A stretch of DNA of 64,000 bases from SIG575 sp045542485 (GCA_045542485.1 JAZQLC010000010.1:29672-93671); one strand, 5' to 3'. Numbered from the stretch's first letter, positions 52,257 to 60,813 are shown. Notes: a model not told the origin generated them from the letters alone. Program-made: numbers and translations.

Positions 52257-53453
52257 ATGAAAAAATTTATATCAGTTCTTTTGGCAGTAGTTATGGCTTT
52301 TTCAGTTCTCAGTATAACTGCCTTTGCAGAAACGAATGAAGGAGAAATAGTAATGAAATTCGGAAACGACGGAAAATTCAGAGTTATGCACGTTACAGAC
52401 ACTCATTTTGAAGATTACAACGCCGACTCATCCTGCTGGGCAATCGGCTATGCCTGTGACAAAGAAAAGCCTGACATCGTTGTCATCACAGGCGATAACG
52501 TTCAGAACTGTGAAGACCCCGCTGACACAAAGCGTCTTATCGACAAGCTGATGACAGTTTTCGAAACAAGAAACATTCCCGTCGCAATAACATTCGGCAA
52601 TCACGATTCAGAGACAGGTGCTATGTCAAGAGAAGAGCTTATGGCTTACTACAACACATATTCCTGCTCAGTTTCCGTTGACGACGGCGAAGCTCTTTCA
52701 GGCTGCGGTACATACAACATCCCCGTTATGTCCTCAGACGGTGAAAAGGTTAAATTCAATCTCTGGGTATTCGACTCAAACGATTACGATTCAGAGGGCC
52801 GCTACGGTTGTGTAATGGCAGACCAGGTTGAGTGGTATAAAGAAACATCCGATAGACTCAGAGCCGAAAACAGCGGCGAGAAAGTTTATTCACTCGCATT
52901 CCAGCACATTATCGTGCCCGAAATCTATGATGTTCTGAAAAAATCAGACAAGAATGTTCTCTTCTCATTTGAACACATCAACAATGACGGGGAATATTAT
53001 ATGTTCGACGAAAATCAGACAAACTATGGTACACTCAATGAAACTCCCTGTTCAGGCTATGAAAACTACGGTCAGTTCGACGCTATGGTTGAAAAAGGTG
53101 ATGTTCTGGCGATTTTCTCAGGTCACGACCACGCCAATGCTTTCGGCGTAAAAAATCAGGGAATTGACATTGTAAACTCACTGAGCACCCGTTATAACAA
53201 CGAGCGTTATTCAACTCAGTACGGTTACAGAATGATTGTCATCGACGAAAATAACACATCAGAGTACACAACATATCCCGTTCATTGGTACGATATGCTC
53301 ACTCTCGGCGAGGCTCTCAAGGTGCAAGACAGTTACGGCAAAGAAATCGCGACAAAGATTGTATGTCTCGGTGCTTTCCAGAAATTCTTCGACAATTTCT
53401 ACCGTACATTTGCCCACATCGTAACCGGCAGAACAATCACATACGCTGATTGA
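52257..53453 (+). CDS. Secreted calcineurin-like metallophosphoesterase
   Basis: A 398-residue protein with a signal peptide (FISVLLAVVMAFSVLSITAFA) and the metallophosphoesterase metal motifs in order: DTH (HVTDTHFE), GDN (VVITGDN), GNHD (TFGNHDSE) and GHDH (FSGHDHAN). It is an exported two-metal phosphatase of the purple-acid/CpdA-like superfamily; the substrate is unknown. It lies just after metK, with AGGAG before the ATG. Confidence 0.9.
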   Translation: MKKFISVLLAVVMAFSVLSITAFAETNEGEIVMKFGNDGKFRVMHVTDTHFEDYNADSSCWAIGYACDKEKPDIVVITGDNVQNCEDPADTKRLIDKLMTVFETRNIPVAITFGNHDSETGAMSREELMAYYNTYSCSVSVDDGEALSGCGTYNIPVMSSDGEKVKFNLWVFDSNDYDSEGRYGCVMADQVEWYKETSDRLRAENSGEKVYSLAFQHIIVPEIYDVLKKSDKNVLFSFEHINNDGEYYMFDENQTNYGTLNETPCSGYENYGQFDAMVEKGDVLAIFSGHDHANAFGVKNQGIDIVNSLSTRYNNERYSTQYGYRMIVIDENNTSEYTTYPVHWYDMLTLGEALKVQDSYGKEIATKIVCLGAFQKFFDNFYRTFAHIVTGRTITYAD

Positions 53454-53553
53454 TTTCCATATTTTTAAAAAACAAAAGCTCCCCATCTGCTGACGCCACA
53501 TAAGGCAGTAATTTTAAAATACTAATTTATGGGCGTTGCAAGGAAAGCAAATC

Positions 53554-53584
53554 AGAGAGAAGTTTCGGCTTCTCTCTTTTTCTT
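53554..53584 (+). terminator. Terminator before the accessory island
   Basis: AGAGAGAAG / CTTCTCTCT stem followed by TTTTCTT. Confidence 0.8.
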
Positions 53585-53596
53585 ATATTTGCACAT

Positions 53597-53625
53597 TCGA
53601 CAAAGTCTCTTTAATTCTGTACAAT
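53597..53625 (+). promoter_or_regulatory. Promoter of tnpV
   Basis: TCGACA (53597-53602), 17-nt spacer, TACAAT (53620-53625). Confidence 0.6.
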
Positions 53626-53655
53626 GAAAGCACAAAATTTAAAGGAGGACTTTTT

Positions 53656-54021
53656 ATGTCGAACAAAAACTCAATTCAATACCGCAGTGTTGGTGACTAT
53701 CTCATCCCTAACCTCAGCTTACCGACCGAAGAAGCAAATATCACTCTCGGCAAGTGGGGAATGTTGCATAAGAATTATCTTGAAAAGCATTGCCGTGTAC
53801 TTTTTAACTTATTGCTGACCCAGGGCAAACTTTATCAGCACTGTGCCGAGATTGAGAATCAGGCACGAGATATGTTTGATACTCTCATTGTGCAGATGAA
53901 AAAGACTGAAGGTGTAACAGAGCAACTGAAAGAAGCTAATCAGTTGGAGTGGGTATGCCGTATGCAAAACATTGAGTCAAGAGCAAATGAGATAATAGGT
54001 AAGGAGCTGATATATGTATGA
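53656..54021 (+). CDS. tnpV: TnpV family transposon-encoded protein
   Basis: A 121-residue protein. Its layout, IQYRSVGDYLIPNLSLP ... GKWGMLHKNYL ... VLFNLLLTQGKLYQHCAEI ... VTEQLKEANQLEWVCRMQNI, matches TnpV as known from clostridial mobilisable transposons. Its role in transposition is unclear. No recombinase or transposase is seen nearby, so it is an orphan or element remnant. ATG at 53656 follows AAAGGAGG. It overlaps the next small gene by ATGA and marks the left edge of an AT-rich stretch. Confidence 0.85.
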   Translation: MSNKNSIQYRSVGDYLIPNLSLPTEEANITLGKWGMLHKNYLEKHCRVLFNLLLTQGKLYQHCAEIENQARDMFDTLIVQMKKTEGVTEQLKEANQLEWVCRMQNIESRANEIIGKELIYV

Positions 54022-54173
54022 GTGTAAACTATAATATTGAAGTGCCTAATGAATACTCAGCTGACTTTTGGAAGTTATTAACTGATAATTTCAATGTTAT
54101 TCTTACGAAGAGGCAACACTCTCCTAATTGTGAAGTTTTATATGTAGAATTGAAGATTAACGAATCAAAATAA
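54018..54173 (+). CDS. Small 51-residue protein coupled to tnpV
   Basis: Begins at the ATGA overlap with tnpV and encodes MSVNYNIEVPNEYSADFWKL and on to KINESK. I do not recognise it; it is short, soluble and acidic-aromatic. The overlap with tnpV is the main support for its being translated. A terminator follows at once. Confidence 0.55.
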   Translation: MSVNYNIEVPNEYSADFWKLLTDNFNVILTKRQHSPNCEVLYVELKINESK

Positions 54174-54200
54174 AAGATTAAACATAATTCTAAGGTATAT

Positions 54201-54240
54201 AGTCACGAAATGTTTTTTATAAAATGTTTCGTGACTTTCT
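54201..54240 (+). terminator. Terminator of the tnpV unit
   Basis: AGTCACGAAA / TTTCGTGACT stem followed by TTCT. Confidence 0.7.
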
Positions 54241-54400
54241 ATTATAGTTTTATGCAAAAAAATAAAAGCCTTAAAATATCTATATTTTTTAGTTTAATGA
54301 GCAATACTGCAAAAAAGTAGAAAATTAAGTCAAAATTGCATAACAAATAACACAAATAATATGTTATAATTATATAAATGCAGTCAAATCTTAAATTTTC

Positions 54401-54417
54401 TTGTCACATTATGACAA
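54401..54417. promoter_or_regulatory. Inverted repeat upstream of the sigma gene
   Basis: TTGTCA-cattA-TGACAA lies about 30 bp downstream of a TATAAT (54365-54370) and 50 bp before the sigma gene, where an operator would sit. No clear -35 matches that -10, so the promoter itself is unsure. Confidence 0.35.
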
Positions 54418-54469
54418 TTAAAACGATTACTATTATATGGGAATAATTTGAAAAGAGGATATAGAGAAA

Positions 54470-55000
54470 ATGGATTATAATAAAAAAATAGTAAACGAGT
54501 TATGGCAAGAGCATGAGCCGTATATTCGCAAACTATGTACATATAAACTAAAAAGTTTACCTGATTATGTTGATGATTGCATTCAGGATGTTTTTCTTGA
54601 TTTATCTGATGCTTTGCATAAAGGAAAGGTAATAGAATATCCAAAAGCTTGGTTGACAAAGGTCGCAAATAATAAGATAAAAGATATTTATGCTCAAGCA
54701 AAAAGAGAAGCAGAAAAAATTGTTCCTTTTGAGTCTCAAAATCTTGACAATACATATTCAGGTGTCATTCACGATGAATATTTTTCAATTGAAGATGAGC
54801 AAATTCCGATTCTTAAAGAAAAAGTTATTAATATGCTTGATGATAAAGAACAGCAATTATTATATGACAGATATACATTTAAAAAAACCATTTCCACAAT
54901 TGCTAAAGAACATAATACGACAGAGAATAACATTTATCAGAAACTTTTTAGATTAAAACAAAAAACAAAAATGTTAATTGAAAAAGTGTTAAACGGATAA
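54470..55000 (+). CDS. ECF-type RNA polymerase sigma factor
   Basis: A 176-residue sigma-70 family protein with only regions 2 and 4, hence ECF-like. Region 2: YVDDCIQDVFLDLSDALHKG ... AWLTKVANNKIKDIY. Region 4: LDDKEQQLLYDRYTFKKTISTIAKEHNTTENNIYQKLFRLKQK, including the recognition helix. It is followed 64 bp later by a one-helix membrane protein that looks like its anti-sigma factor. Four conserved promoter-like sites in the next 6 kb are the probable targets. Its own upstream region lacks the conserved site. Confidence 0.88.
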   Translation: MDYNKKIVNELWQEHEPYIRKLCTYKLKSLPDYVDDCIQDVFLDLSDALHKGKVIEYPKAWLTKVANNKIKDIYAQAKREAEKIVPFESQNLDNTYSGVIHDEYFSIEDEQIPILKEKVINMLDDKEQQLLYDRYTFKKTISTIAKEHNTTENNIYQKLFRLKQKTKMLIEKVLNG

Positions 55001-55013
55001 AAATTATATTTTT

Positions 55014-55046
55014 TTGTAAGAAATCTAAATATGTTAGACTATATAG
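55014..55046 (+). promoter_or_regulatory. ECF-type promoter site 1 (before the anti-sigma gene)
   Basis: TTGTAAGA (55014-55021), 14 nt, AGACTATATAG (55036-55046). Same sequence blocks and spacing as at 56530, 59141 and 60814. The transcript would start close to the GGAGG ribosome-binding site (55049-55053), leaving almost no leader. Confidence 0.75.
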
Positions 55047-55064
55047 TTGGAGGTAGAATAAATA

Positions 55065-55850
55065 ATGCTTACAGACAAAGAGTTTTTATCCTTCATCAAC
55101 GACAAATCACTTGACGGTTCATTAGAAGAAAACCTTAACAAAATAATTGATGAAGAGATGGAAAAGTCCGAAGAAGAAATGGATACAGAGCTTATTGAGT
55201 ATTGTTTAGACAAATTAAGCAATCTCGAAGCTGAAACACCTGATACAGAAGAAAAGAAAGGTAATGGTGATTCCAATGGTAAACACATAAGGCTTAAATT
55301 CAAAAAGATTATTGCTATTTCCGCCGCAATTGCAGTATTACTTGTTGGTACAATATCGGTATCTGCAGTTGTATTTGACATTAATTTGTTTGACGGTATT
55401 GTTGAACTTTATAATGATTATATTCGTATTAATTTTGACAAGACCGATGATAAAGTTGATGAATATCAGCTTCTCGGTACAGAACTTGCAAAGGAACTTG
55501 CTGATAATGGGTTTGATGAAGTTCTCTTACCTGAAGCAGAATTTGAAATAATTAAAATAACTTATGAAGCAGATGAATATATGAATTCTGCGAACATTAC
55601 ATTAGAATATCAAGATGAACTCTGTAATATCGATATTACTCAGTTTTCTATGGAAGAAATAGTGCCTGACGTGGAATTTCTTAATGTTACAAGTGAAATA
55701 AAAGAAATAAAAAATGGTAACATAACAATATATTGCTTTATGCAAGGTGATTCTGCTGCTGTAACTTACAAAGACGGGTTATCTGTTTATTTCATAAATA
55801 TTCCATTAGATTTAGAAGATACAGTGGAATTTGCTAAAACTATTAAATAA
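55065..55850 (+). CDS. Putative membrane anti-sigma factor
   Basis: A 261-residue single-pass protein: an acidic N-terminal cytoplasmic part of about 80 residues (LTDKEFLSFINDKSLDGS ... CLDKLSNLEA), a membrane helix near 85-105 (IIAISAAIAVLLVGTISVSAV) and an extracytoplasmic domain ending with YFINIPLDLEDTVEFAKTI, like the DUF4367-type sensor ends seen in anti-sigma factors. The position directly after the sigma gene supports the role. TTGGAGG precedes the ATG. It lies 12 bp before the next secreted-protein gene. Confidence 0.75.
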   Translation: MLTDKEFLSFINDKSLDGSLEENLNKIIDEEMEKSEEEMDTELIEYCLDKLSNLEAETPDTEEKKGNGDSNGKHIRLKFKKIIAISAAIAVLLVGTISVSAVVFDINLFDGIVELYNDYIRINFDKTDDKVDEYQLLGTELAKELADNGFDEVLLPEAEFEIIKITYEADEYMNSANITLEYQDELCNIDITQFSMEEIVPDVEFLNVTSEIKEIKNGNITIYCFMQGDSAAVTYKDGLSVYFINIPLDLEDTVEFAKTIK

Positions 55851-55862
55851 GAGGTGTTTATT

Positions 55863-56375
55863 TTGAAAAAAATTATATCATTGTTTTTAGCCGTATTATC
55901 ACTTATAAGCATACTATCTATCAATACCTTTGCACAAGAGAAAACTTTAGATTCAACACTTGTTATTGAAAACAACATTATTGATGAAGTATATGGTTTA
56001 TATAATACTAATAACAATTCAGATGTAAGTGTATTATCAACAGGATTAATAACAAGTAAATTTTTAAAGTTGTCAAAAACTACAGATAAATTGATAATTA
56101 CTGCAAAAACAATATGTGTAACTGATGTAAAAAAATGTGGTTTCACTTATGTTAAATTACAAAGATTGATTAACGGAACATGGACTGATTATACTACTTA
56201 CTGCTATTACGATCAATATTCTGAAGCAACATCAAAAATATTCTCAAAAACTATCTCCGCTCCAAAAGGTTATACATATCGTGTAGTTTGTGAGCATTAT
56301 GCCGAGAAAACCAAACTTTTAGTTTTTAAGGACACAGAAACGAGTTATAATGTAACTTCATCGTTAGCATTTTGA
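55863..56375 (+). CDS. Small secreted protein of unknown function
   Basis: A 170-residue exported protein. The signal peptide is KKIISLFLAVLSLISILSINTFA; the mature part is beta-rich with Tyr/Thr-rich strands (WTDYTTYCYYDQYS; YTYRVVCEHYAEKTKLLVFK). TTG at 55863 is taken as start because GAGGTG (55851-55856) is spaced 6 nt from it. It is probably cotranscribed with the anti-sigma gene. It may be a bacteriocin-like or surface protein; nothing firmer can be said. Confidence 0.75.
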   Translation: MKKIISLFLAVLSLISILSINTFAQEKTLDSTLVIENNIIDEVYGLYNTNNNSDVSVLSTGLITSKFLKLSKTTDKLIITAKTICVTDVKKCGFTYVKLQRLINGTWTDYTTYCYYDQYSEATSKIFSKTISAPKGYTYRVVCEHYAEKTKLLVFKDTETSYNVTSSLAF

Positions 56376-56430
56376 TTAATTACAATAAACAAATTTAATT
56401 ATATTATTGAATAAATAATATTAATGAAAA

Positions 56431-56472
56431 AAGTCTCGTACTCTTCTTTTTCGAATTGTACGGGACTTTTTT
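56431..56472 (+). terminator. Terminator of the sigma/anti-sigma operon
   Basis: AAGTCtCGTAC / GTACGGGACTT stem followed by TTTT. Confidence 0.8.
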
Positions 56473-56529
56473 GATATGATATATAGCAATGTTAACAAAG
56501 AAAAGATGAAATATTTAGTAAATTCGACT

Positions 56530-56562
56530 TTGTAAGATTTCATTTGTATCAAGACTATATTA
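56530..56562 (+). promoter_or_regulatory. ECF-type promoter site 2 (before the C39-like gene)
   Basis: TTGTAAGA (56530-56537), 14 nt, AGACTATATTA (56552-56562). Confidence 0.78.
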
Positions 56563-56602
56563 GTGAAAGTCGAAAAACAATTTTAAGTGGAGAGTGGTAA
56601 TT

Positions 56603-56665
56603 ATGAAAAGAATGACTTTCCTTAAAGTGAGGTATGTTTTAAAATTCAACAGTTATTGCGTATAA
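56603..56665 (+). other. Candidate 20-residue leader ORF
   Basis: ATG at 56603 has GGAG about 12 nt upstream; the ORF reads MKRMTFLKVRYVLKFNSYCV and stops at 56663-56665, inside the left arm of the inverted repeat at 56654-56686. The basic, hydrophobic start could be a leader peptide. It lies between ECF site 2 and the secreted-peptidase gene. Confidence 0.35.
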
Positions 56666-56686
56666 ACGTTTTGTTTATACGCAATA
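56654..56686. repeat. Perfect 14-bp inverted repeat in the leader
   Basis: TATTGCGTATAAAC / GTTTATACGCAATA around a GTTTT loop. No T run follows directly, so it is more likely a regulatory stem-loop or binding site than a simple terminator. Confidence 0.8.
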
Positions 56687-56724
56687 AGGTGTTATCTTTT
56701 TACTATAAAAAAGGAGGAAAAATC

Positions 56725-57677
56725 ATGAAAAGATATTCTTTAGTAAAATGCATTATTTCTACAATTTTGTGTATTGCATGTTTAATGGGCACCATCACAT
56801 CAGCAAGTGCAATAGACAACAATGTATTGCCTAGAGGCGATGCTGATGTCAGCACATCGGAACAGTCATTGATTGAACAGTTTGAAGAACTATTGCTTAA
56901 TAGCAATTCTCTGCAAGAACGTCAGGCAATAATGAAAAGGCATATCAGATGGGAATAGATGAAACAGAATTTACAAATGTTTCATTATCTGAAAATGATG
57001 TTGCTATTCTCAACGGGGACATTGTTACAACAAACTCCATTAAAAATGATAGAGCTATATTAACATCTAATGTTTCTACTGCTTCTGTTATTAGTACAAA
57101 CAGTACCGTAGCTGGAGTATCAATGCCTACATATGCTTTATGGCCCACCATATACAAACAGGTAACAAGTACATCATGTAGTGCAGGAACAGTATATACT
57201 GTAGGTAAATACATTGGTGCTGCACCCCCATCACAGTCAAATATAATGAGTTTTTGGAAAAGTCAGTGGGGTGTTACATACCCTGACCTTCCTTTAATAA
57301 GAAACTACTTGAACCTTCATCTTCCGAGCAAGCCATCAGATTATGTCCCCTATGTGTATAAAAAATATGCCGGCAGTCAGACAACATTCAATACTGACCT
57401 AAAAAACAATGTATTGAATTATCAGCCTATGATTTTGATTATAAAAAACACTTCGGGAACAACTAATTGGCCATATACTACAGGCGGTCATTTCTGTATA
57501 TGTAGCGGATTACTTACTTGGGAAAATAACAGATATTTTATCGGCGATCCATATTATTTTTCACAGTATGTTTCCGGTGCAACAGCTAACGATGGTGAGC
57601 ATAAGAGAACATGGTCGCAATTGAATACTGTTATCACAAATAAATTTGGTTCAGGTTCACAGTATTACCTCACCTAA
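56725..57677 (+). pseudogene. Secreted C39-like cysteine peptidase, disrupted by a frameshift
   Basis: The first frame (56725-56958) encodes a signal peptide (SLVKCIISTILCIACLMGTITSASA) and a linker ending ...ERQAIMK. The second frame (read from about 56931 through NEKAYQMGIDETEF to 57677) carries the catalytic part: TSTSCSAGTVYTVGKYIG (Cys), TTGGHFCICSGL (His) and FIGDPYYFS (Asp). Adding one A in the run near 56931-56938 joins them exactly as QAINEKAYQMGIDE. By family it would be an exported papain-like (C39-type) peptidase. Loss of one base could be a true mutation, a sequencing error or slippage. AAAGGAGG precedes the first ATG. Confidence 0.75.
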
Positions 57678-57711
57678 TTGTATTCTTAATTTCTTTCTAA
57701 CTGTATGATTA

Positions 57712-57742
57712 CTCCGTGCTTGATTTTCAGTCAAGCACGGAG
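57712..57742 (+). terminator. Stem-loop after the peptidase gene
   Basis: CTCCGTGCTTGA / TCAAGCACGGAG perfect 12-bp stem with a TTTTCAG loop but only ATTAAAT after it; a weak terminator or RNA-stability element. Confidence 0.5.
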
Positions 57743-57767
57743 ATTAAATGAAAGGAGTTAGTTTGAT

Positions 57768-59063
57768 ATGAAAAAACTAGTGTGCTTCGCTCTATTATTA
57801 TCTTTGTGTTTTTTATTTGGTTGTTCAAGTGTTGATTCAAAACCATCAACAGATGAAAAAAACGAATCAGAAAACACTTCACAAAGCATTAATCTGAATG
57901 AAGATGTTATATTGCCAAAAGTCAATGTTAAATCAACAAATTTGGCAAAAGAATTTAAAAATTTGAACCTAAACAATTTTACAATCGTAAATGCTATAGG
58001 CAATACTTACTATGGGTATAAATCTACATATTCAGATGGCGGAATAAACGACGAATTTATGTTGATTGAATCTAAATCAGGAAAAGAAATAAGGTTAAAT
58101 ACTCCTCAAAACATTACAAACTGGTCAGTTGGTTCAGGTTCTATGGTAGTGCTTAAGGATAAATATCTTTACGAATGGAAAAGCTACACTTCAGAATTTT
58201 CTGAAGATACTGCTCACGATGTGAAATTAACAAGAATTGACGTCGAGAATGGAACTGTTGAAATTGTTGATGAATTAGAATGCAGTAACCCACTAATTTA
58301 TATGTGTCAAATAAATGATACAGAATTTTTATCATATAGCATTACACAAGGACCTTCTGATAAAACGGAATATGCCGTAATATCAACGGCTTGGATTTAT
58401 GATATAAATGGCGAAAAAAAAGAAATAATTAATGAAAGATATGAAAATGATGTAAGTTGGACAGACAGTGAAGGAATACTAATAGAACGCTTTGCGGTAA
58501 AAGATGGAGAAATATTTGGGTTGGGTCGCCGTCTGATTTCTGGTAAATATCAATTCTTTTTATATCATTATGACAAAAGCGGAAAATTAATAAAAGAAGA
58601 AGCCTTAATTGGTTTTGAAGATATTATTGGCTCAGAACAAATGCTTGAATTGTATTTAACAGACGACTATATTGTTTTTAGAACGTATGAAAGCCTTACA
58701 ACATATATTTGTAAAAAAACAGATGTTGGAATTGAACTTGTTATGAAAGGTACAGACCGTCAAGTCCAATATGCAGTTGCAAGCAAATACATTTTTTTTA
58801 TTGAGAGCAATGTAAATGTATATAGCGGAGAAATTGAACAGAAAAATTGCCCCCTATATATAATTGATATGCAGAATGATAAAGTTTACGCAACAGAATT
58901 TTTATTGGACTTAAAAAATCCTTATTTCGTAGGTATTCAATCATTATCAAATGAAAGCATACTTGTTACATATTGTGATTCTGGTATATATAATCCTATG
59001 GATATAAAACATTACATCATTGATAGAGAAACAATTGAAGGTAAACTCAGTAAATTATTTTAA
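57768..59063 (+). CDS. Lipoprotein of unknown function
   Basis: A 431-residue lipoprotein: signal peptide with lipobox LFGC (Cys19), a Ser/Asn/Glu-rich linker, then a beta-strand-rich domain with repeated Tyr/Asp segments (KDKYLYEWKSYTSEF; TDDYIVFRTYESL; ASKYIFFIESN) that look like blades of a propeller. It is anchored outside the membrane. AAAGGAG precedes the ATG. It lacks an own ECF site and may be transcribed from site 2. An immunity or sensing role for the adjacent secreted proteins is possible (inference). Confidence 0.78.
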   Translation: MKKLVCFALLLSLCFLFGCSSVDSKPSTDEKNESENTSQSINLNEDVILPKVNVKSTNLAKEFKNLNLNNFTIVNAIGNTYYGYKSTYSDGGINDEFMLIESKSGKEIRLNTPQNITNWSVGSGSMVVLKDKYLYEWKSYTSEFSEDTAHDVKLTRIDVENGTVEIVDELECSNPLIYMCQINDTEFLSYSITQGPSDKTEYAVISTAWIYDINGEKKEIINERYENDVSWTDSEGILIERFAVKDGEIFGLGRRLISGKYQFFLYHYDKSGKLIKEEALIGFEDIIGSEQMLELYLTDDYIVFRTYESLTTYICKKTDVGIELVMKGTDRQVQYAVASKYIFFIESNVNVYSGEIEQKNCPLYIIDMQNDKVYATEFLLDLKNPYFVGIQSLSNESILVTYCDSGIYNPMDIKHYIIDRETIEGKLSKLF

Positions 59064-59076
59064 GTAAATATTAGAA

Positions 59077-59117
59077 ACACCATATCTTATTCACATTATA
59101 GATATGGTGTATTTTAT
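59077..59117 (+). terminator. Terminator of the lipoprotein gene
   Basis: ACACCATATC / GATATGGTGT stem followed by ATTTTATT. Confidence 0.75.
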
Positions 59118-59140
59118 TATAACATTTCATAAATTATTTT

Positions 59141-59173
59141 TTGTAAGATTTTCAAATTTTTAAGACTATATTA
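59141..59173 (+). promoter_or_regulatory. ECF-type promoter site 3 (before the HNH toxin gene)
   Basis: TTGTAAGA (59141-59148), 14 nt, AGACTATATTA (59163-59173). Confidence 0.78.
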
Positions 59174-59222
59174 TCAAAAGGTTAATGCGATTCACATTTA
59201 CCGAAAGATTGGAGTGACACAA

Positions 59223-59237
59223 ATGGTTTATACTTAA
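59223..59237 (+). other. Candidate 4-residue leader ORF
   Basis: ATG GTT TAT ACT TAA, with GGAGTGA spaced 5 nt upstream, between ECF site 3 and the toxin gene. Confidence 0.25.
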
Positions 59238-59310
59238 AATAAATAATTGCTAAAAGTAGCAAGATAGAATGAGTAACTAAATTTTAAAGCAAAAAGGAGA
59301 AAGGTTTCTT

Positions 59311-60099
59311 ATGAAAAAAGTGTTTTTACGCACAATATCATTGATTATGTGTCTGATTATGATATTGTCATGTAATTTGATGGCAAATGCAGCAATGGTG
59401 ACAGACACAAATAATACAATAATTGAAGATAACGAATTTACGATACTGTATCCTGTAAATATTACAGAAGACACCGAAGATTTTATTGTACCTATAACAG
59501 ACGCACGAACTCGCTCAATATATCACCTTAATGTGTCTCTGATCGGCAATAAAACAGCTAATACGGTTACTGCAACAGTAAAAAACGATTTTGCTCTCGG
59601 TTTTAGTACTGTAAGTATTACATTAAAATTGTATTCTTATAGAACTTCAGCTGTATTGCGTGCTTCTAAATACGATAATGATCTTAATTTAGGCGAATCC
59701 ATGTCCGTTACAGTATCAACCAATAATCAAACAGCCAAATATTATGCAGTTCTCACTGGCACCGGCAACAGCGAAAATATTAATTACAGCACATATAAAG
59801 TTCCATTCAACAAGCGTGGTGAAAAATATCCTACAGACATCGTCAGTCCTGTTACAAATCAATCTCTGCCTTATAATTTCTCAGTTACGGCTACTGAAAT
59901 CCCTTCATCTCAATGGGTACCGTGGAATGCAACAATTAGAAATCAATATGCAGCGCATATCGGAAAAGATTTAACAGGATATGAAGTACATCATATTTTA
60001 CCAAGAAGATATGGTGGTACGAATGCTTATGGTAATTTAATTGCTTTAACAAAGTCAGACCATACTAGAGTAACAAATTGGTGGAATTATTACAAATAA
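59311..60099 (+). CDS. Secreted protein with C-terminal HNH-type nuclease domain (putative toxin)
   Basis: A 262-residue protein. The signal peptide is RTISLIMCLIMILSCNLMANAA. Residues about 60-165 are a beta-rich domain (VTATVKNDFALGFSTVSITLKL; MSVTVSTNNQTAKYYAVL). The last 40 residues read GYEVHHILPRRYGG, GNLIALTKSDH and WWNYY, a HNH/His-Me-finger pattern (HH, GG, NL, H, WW) common at the ends of bacterial polymorphic toxins. It would therefore be an exported DNase acting on other cells. The next gene looks like a SUKH immunity protein. AAGGAG precedes the ATG, and ECF site 3 lies upstream. Confidence 0.78.
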   Translation: MKKVFLRTISLIMCLIMILSCNLMANAAMVTDTNNTIIEDNEFTILYPVNITEDTEDFIVPITDARTRSIYHLNVSLIGNKTANTVTATVKNDFALGFSTVSITLKLYSYRTSAVLRASKYDNDLNLGESMSVTVSTNNQTAKYYAVLTGTGNSENINYSTYKVPFNKRGEKYPTDIVSPVTNQSLPYNFSVTATEIPSSQWVPWNATIRNQYAAHIGKDLTGYEVHHILPRRYGGTNAYGNLIALTKSDHTRVTNWWNYYK

Positions 60100-60162
60100 G
60101 CAGATAACACAATCCTAGTCTAAAAGCAAAATTAATTTGCAACTTCAAAGGAGATACCTAAG

Positions 60163-60684
60163 ATGGAAATACAAACAATCCTCGAGTCTTTAGTAACTAT
60201 TACAAAACTAAACAACACTATATATGCTGAAGGTGCAAATCTGATAGACAAGCCTTGGGTATTGCGAGAAGGGGCAGATAAAGAACAAATTAAATTGTTT
60301 GAGTCGAGAGGTTATCAACTTCCACAGGAACTGTCCCAATTTCTATTGTTTACCAACGGTATTGAATGTGGTTCCTCCGAACAACAAATTTATGACATTG
60401 GTACATTAATAGAGCAAGAAAAAGTTAACCGCTCAGAATTTCGCCCCGGCATTTATAATTTTGCATATTTCTTTGGTGATAGACTTTTTATAGATTCCTC
60501 CTTGATTGACTCTGGCAACTACATTTTTTTTGAAAGCTCTGGTTTTAATAATGGGAATCTTATTGGCTGTGATTTTATAACTTTTTTGGAGAGACTTATA
60601 ATTTGTAATTTTCACAACTATTGGAGATGGTTGGATTATCCCCCAAAAACAATTTCATATCTAAATGACTGCTTTTGTAAATAA
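60163..60684 (+). CDS. SMI1/KNR4 (SUKH) family putative immunity protein
   Basis: A 173-residue cytoplasmic protein with the SUKH start pattern: IKLFESRGYQLPQELSQFLLFTNGIECG (helix, LP-x-ELxxFLxxxNG), then strands YDIGTLIEQEKV and YFFGDRLFIDSS. SUKH proteins bind and neutralise nuclease toxins, and it lies 63 bp downstream of the HNH-domain protein on the same strand, with AAAGGAG before its ATG. This pairing supports a toxin-immunity module. Confidence 0.8.
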   Translation: MEIQTILESLVTITKLNNTIYAEGANLIDKPWVLREGADKEQIKLFESRGYQLPQELSQFLLFTNGIECGSSEQQIYDIGTLIEQEKVNRSEFRPGIYNFAYFFGDRLFIDSSLIDSGNYIFFESSGFNNGNLIGCDFITFLERLIICNFHNYWRWLDYPPKTISYLNDCFCK

Positions 60685-60813
60685 CAAAAATTCTAATAAC
60701 ACTATAAATCCAAGTTTGAGATGGTACTGTTTAGTATCACCTCATTTTATACCCTCAAAAACGCTATGTGTAAAACACACAAATTTTTGACGAAATATTT
60801 GTAGAATATTATC

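Noticed and set aside
54401..54438. A possible ECF-type promoter copy before the sigma gene (TTGTCACA ... ACTATTATA)
   Set aside because: Both blocks deviate and the distance is about 4 nt longer than in the four real copies.
54384..54755. A 123-codon reverse frame over the sigma gene's start
   Set aside because: The forward frame has sigma regions 2 and 4 and a ribosome-binding site; the reverse frame has neither.
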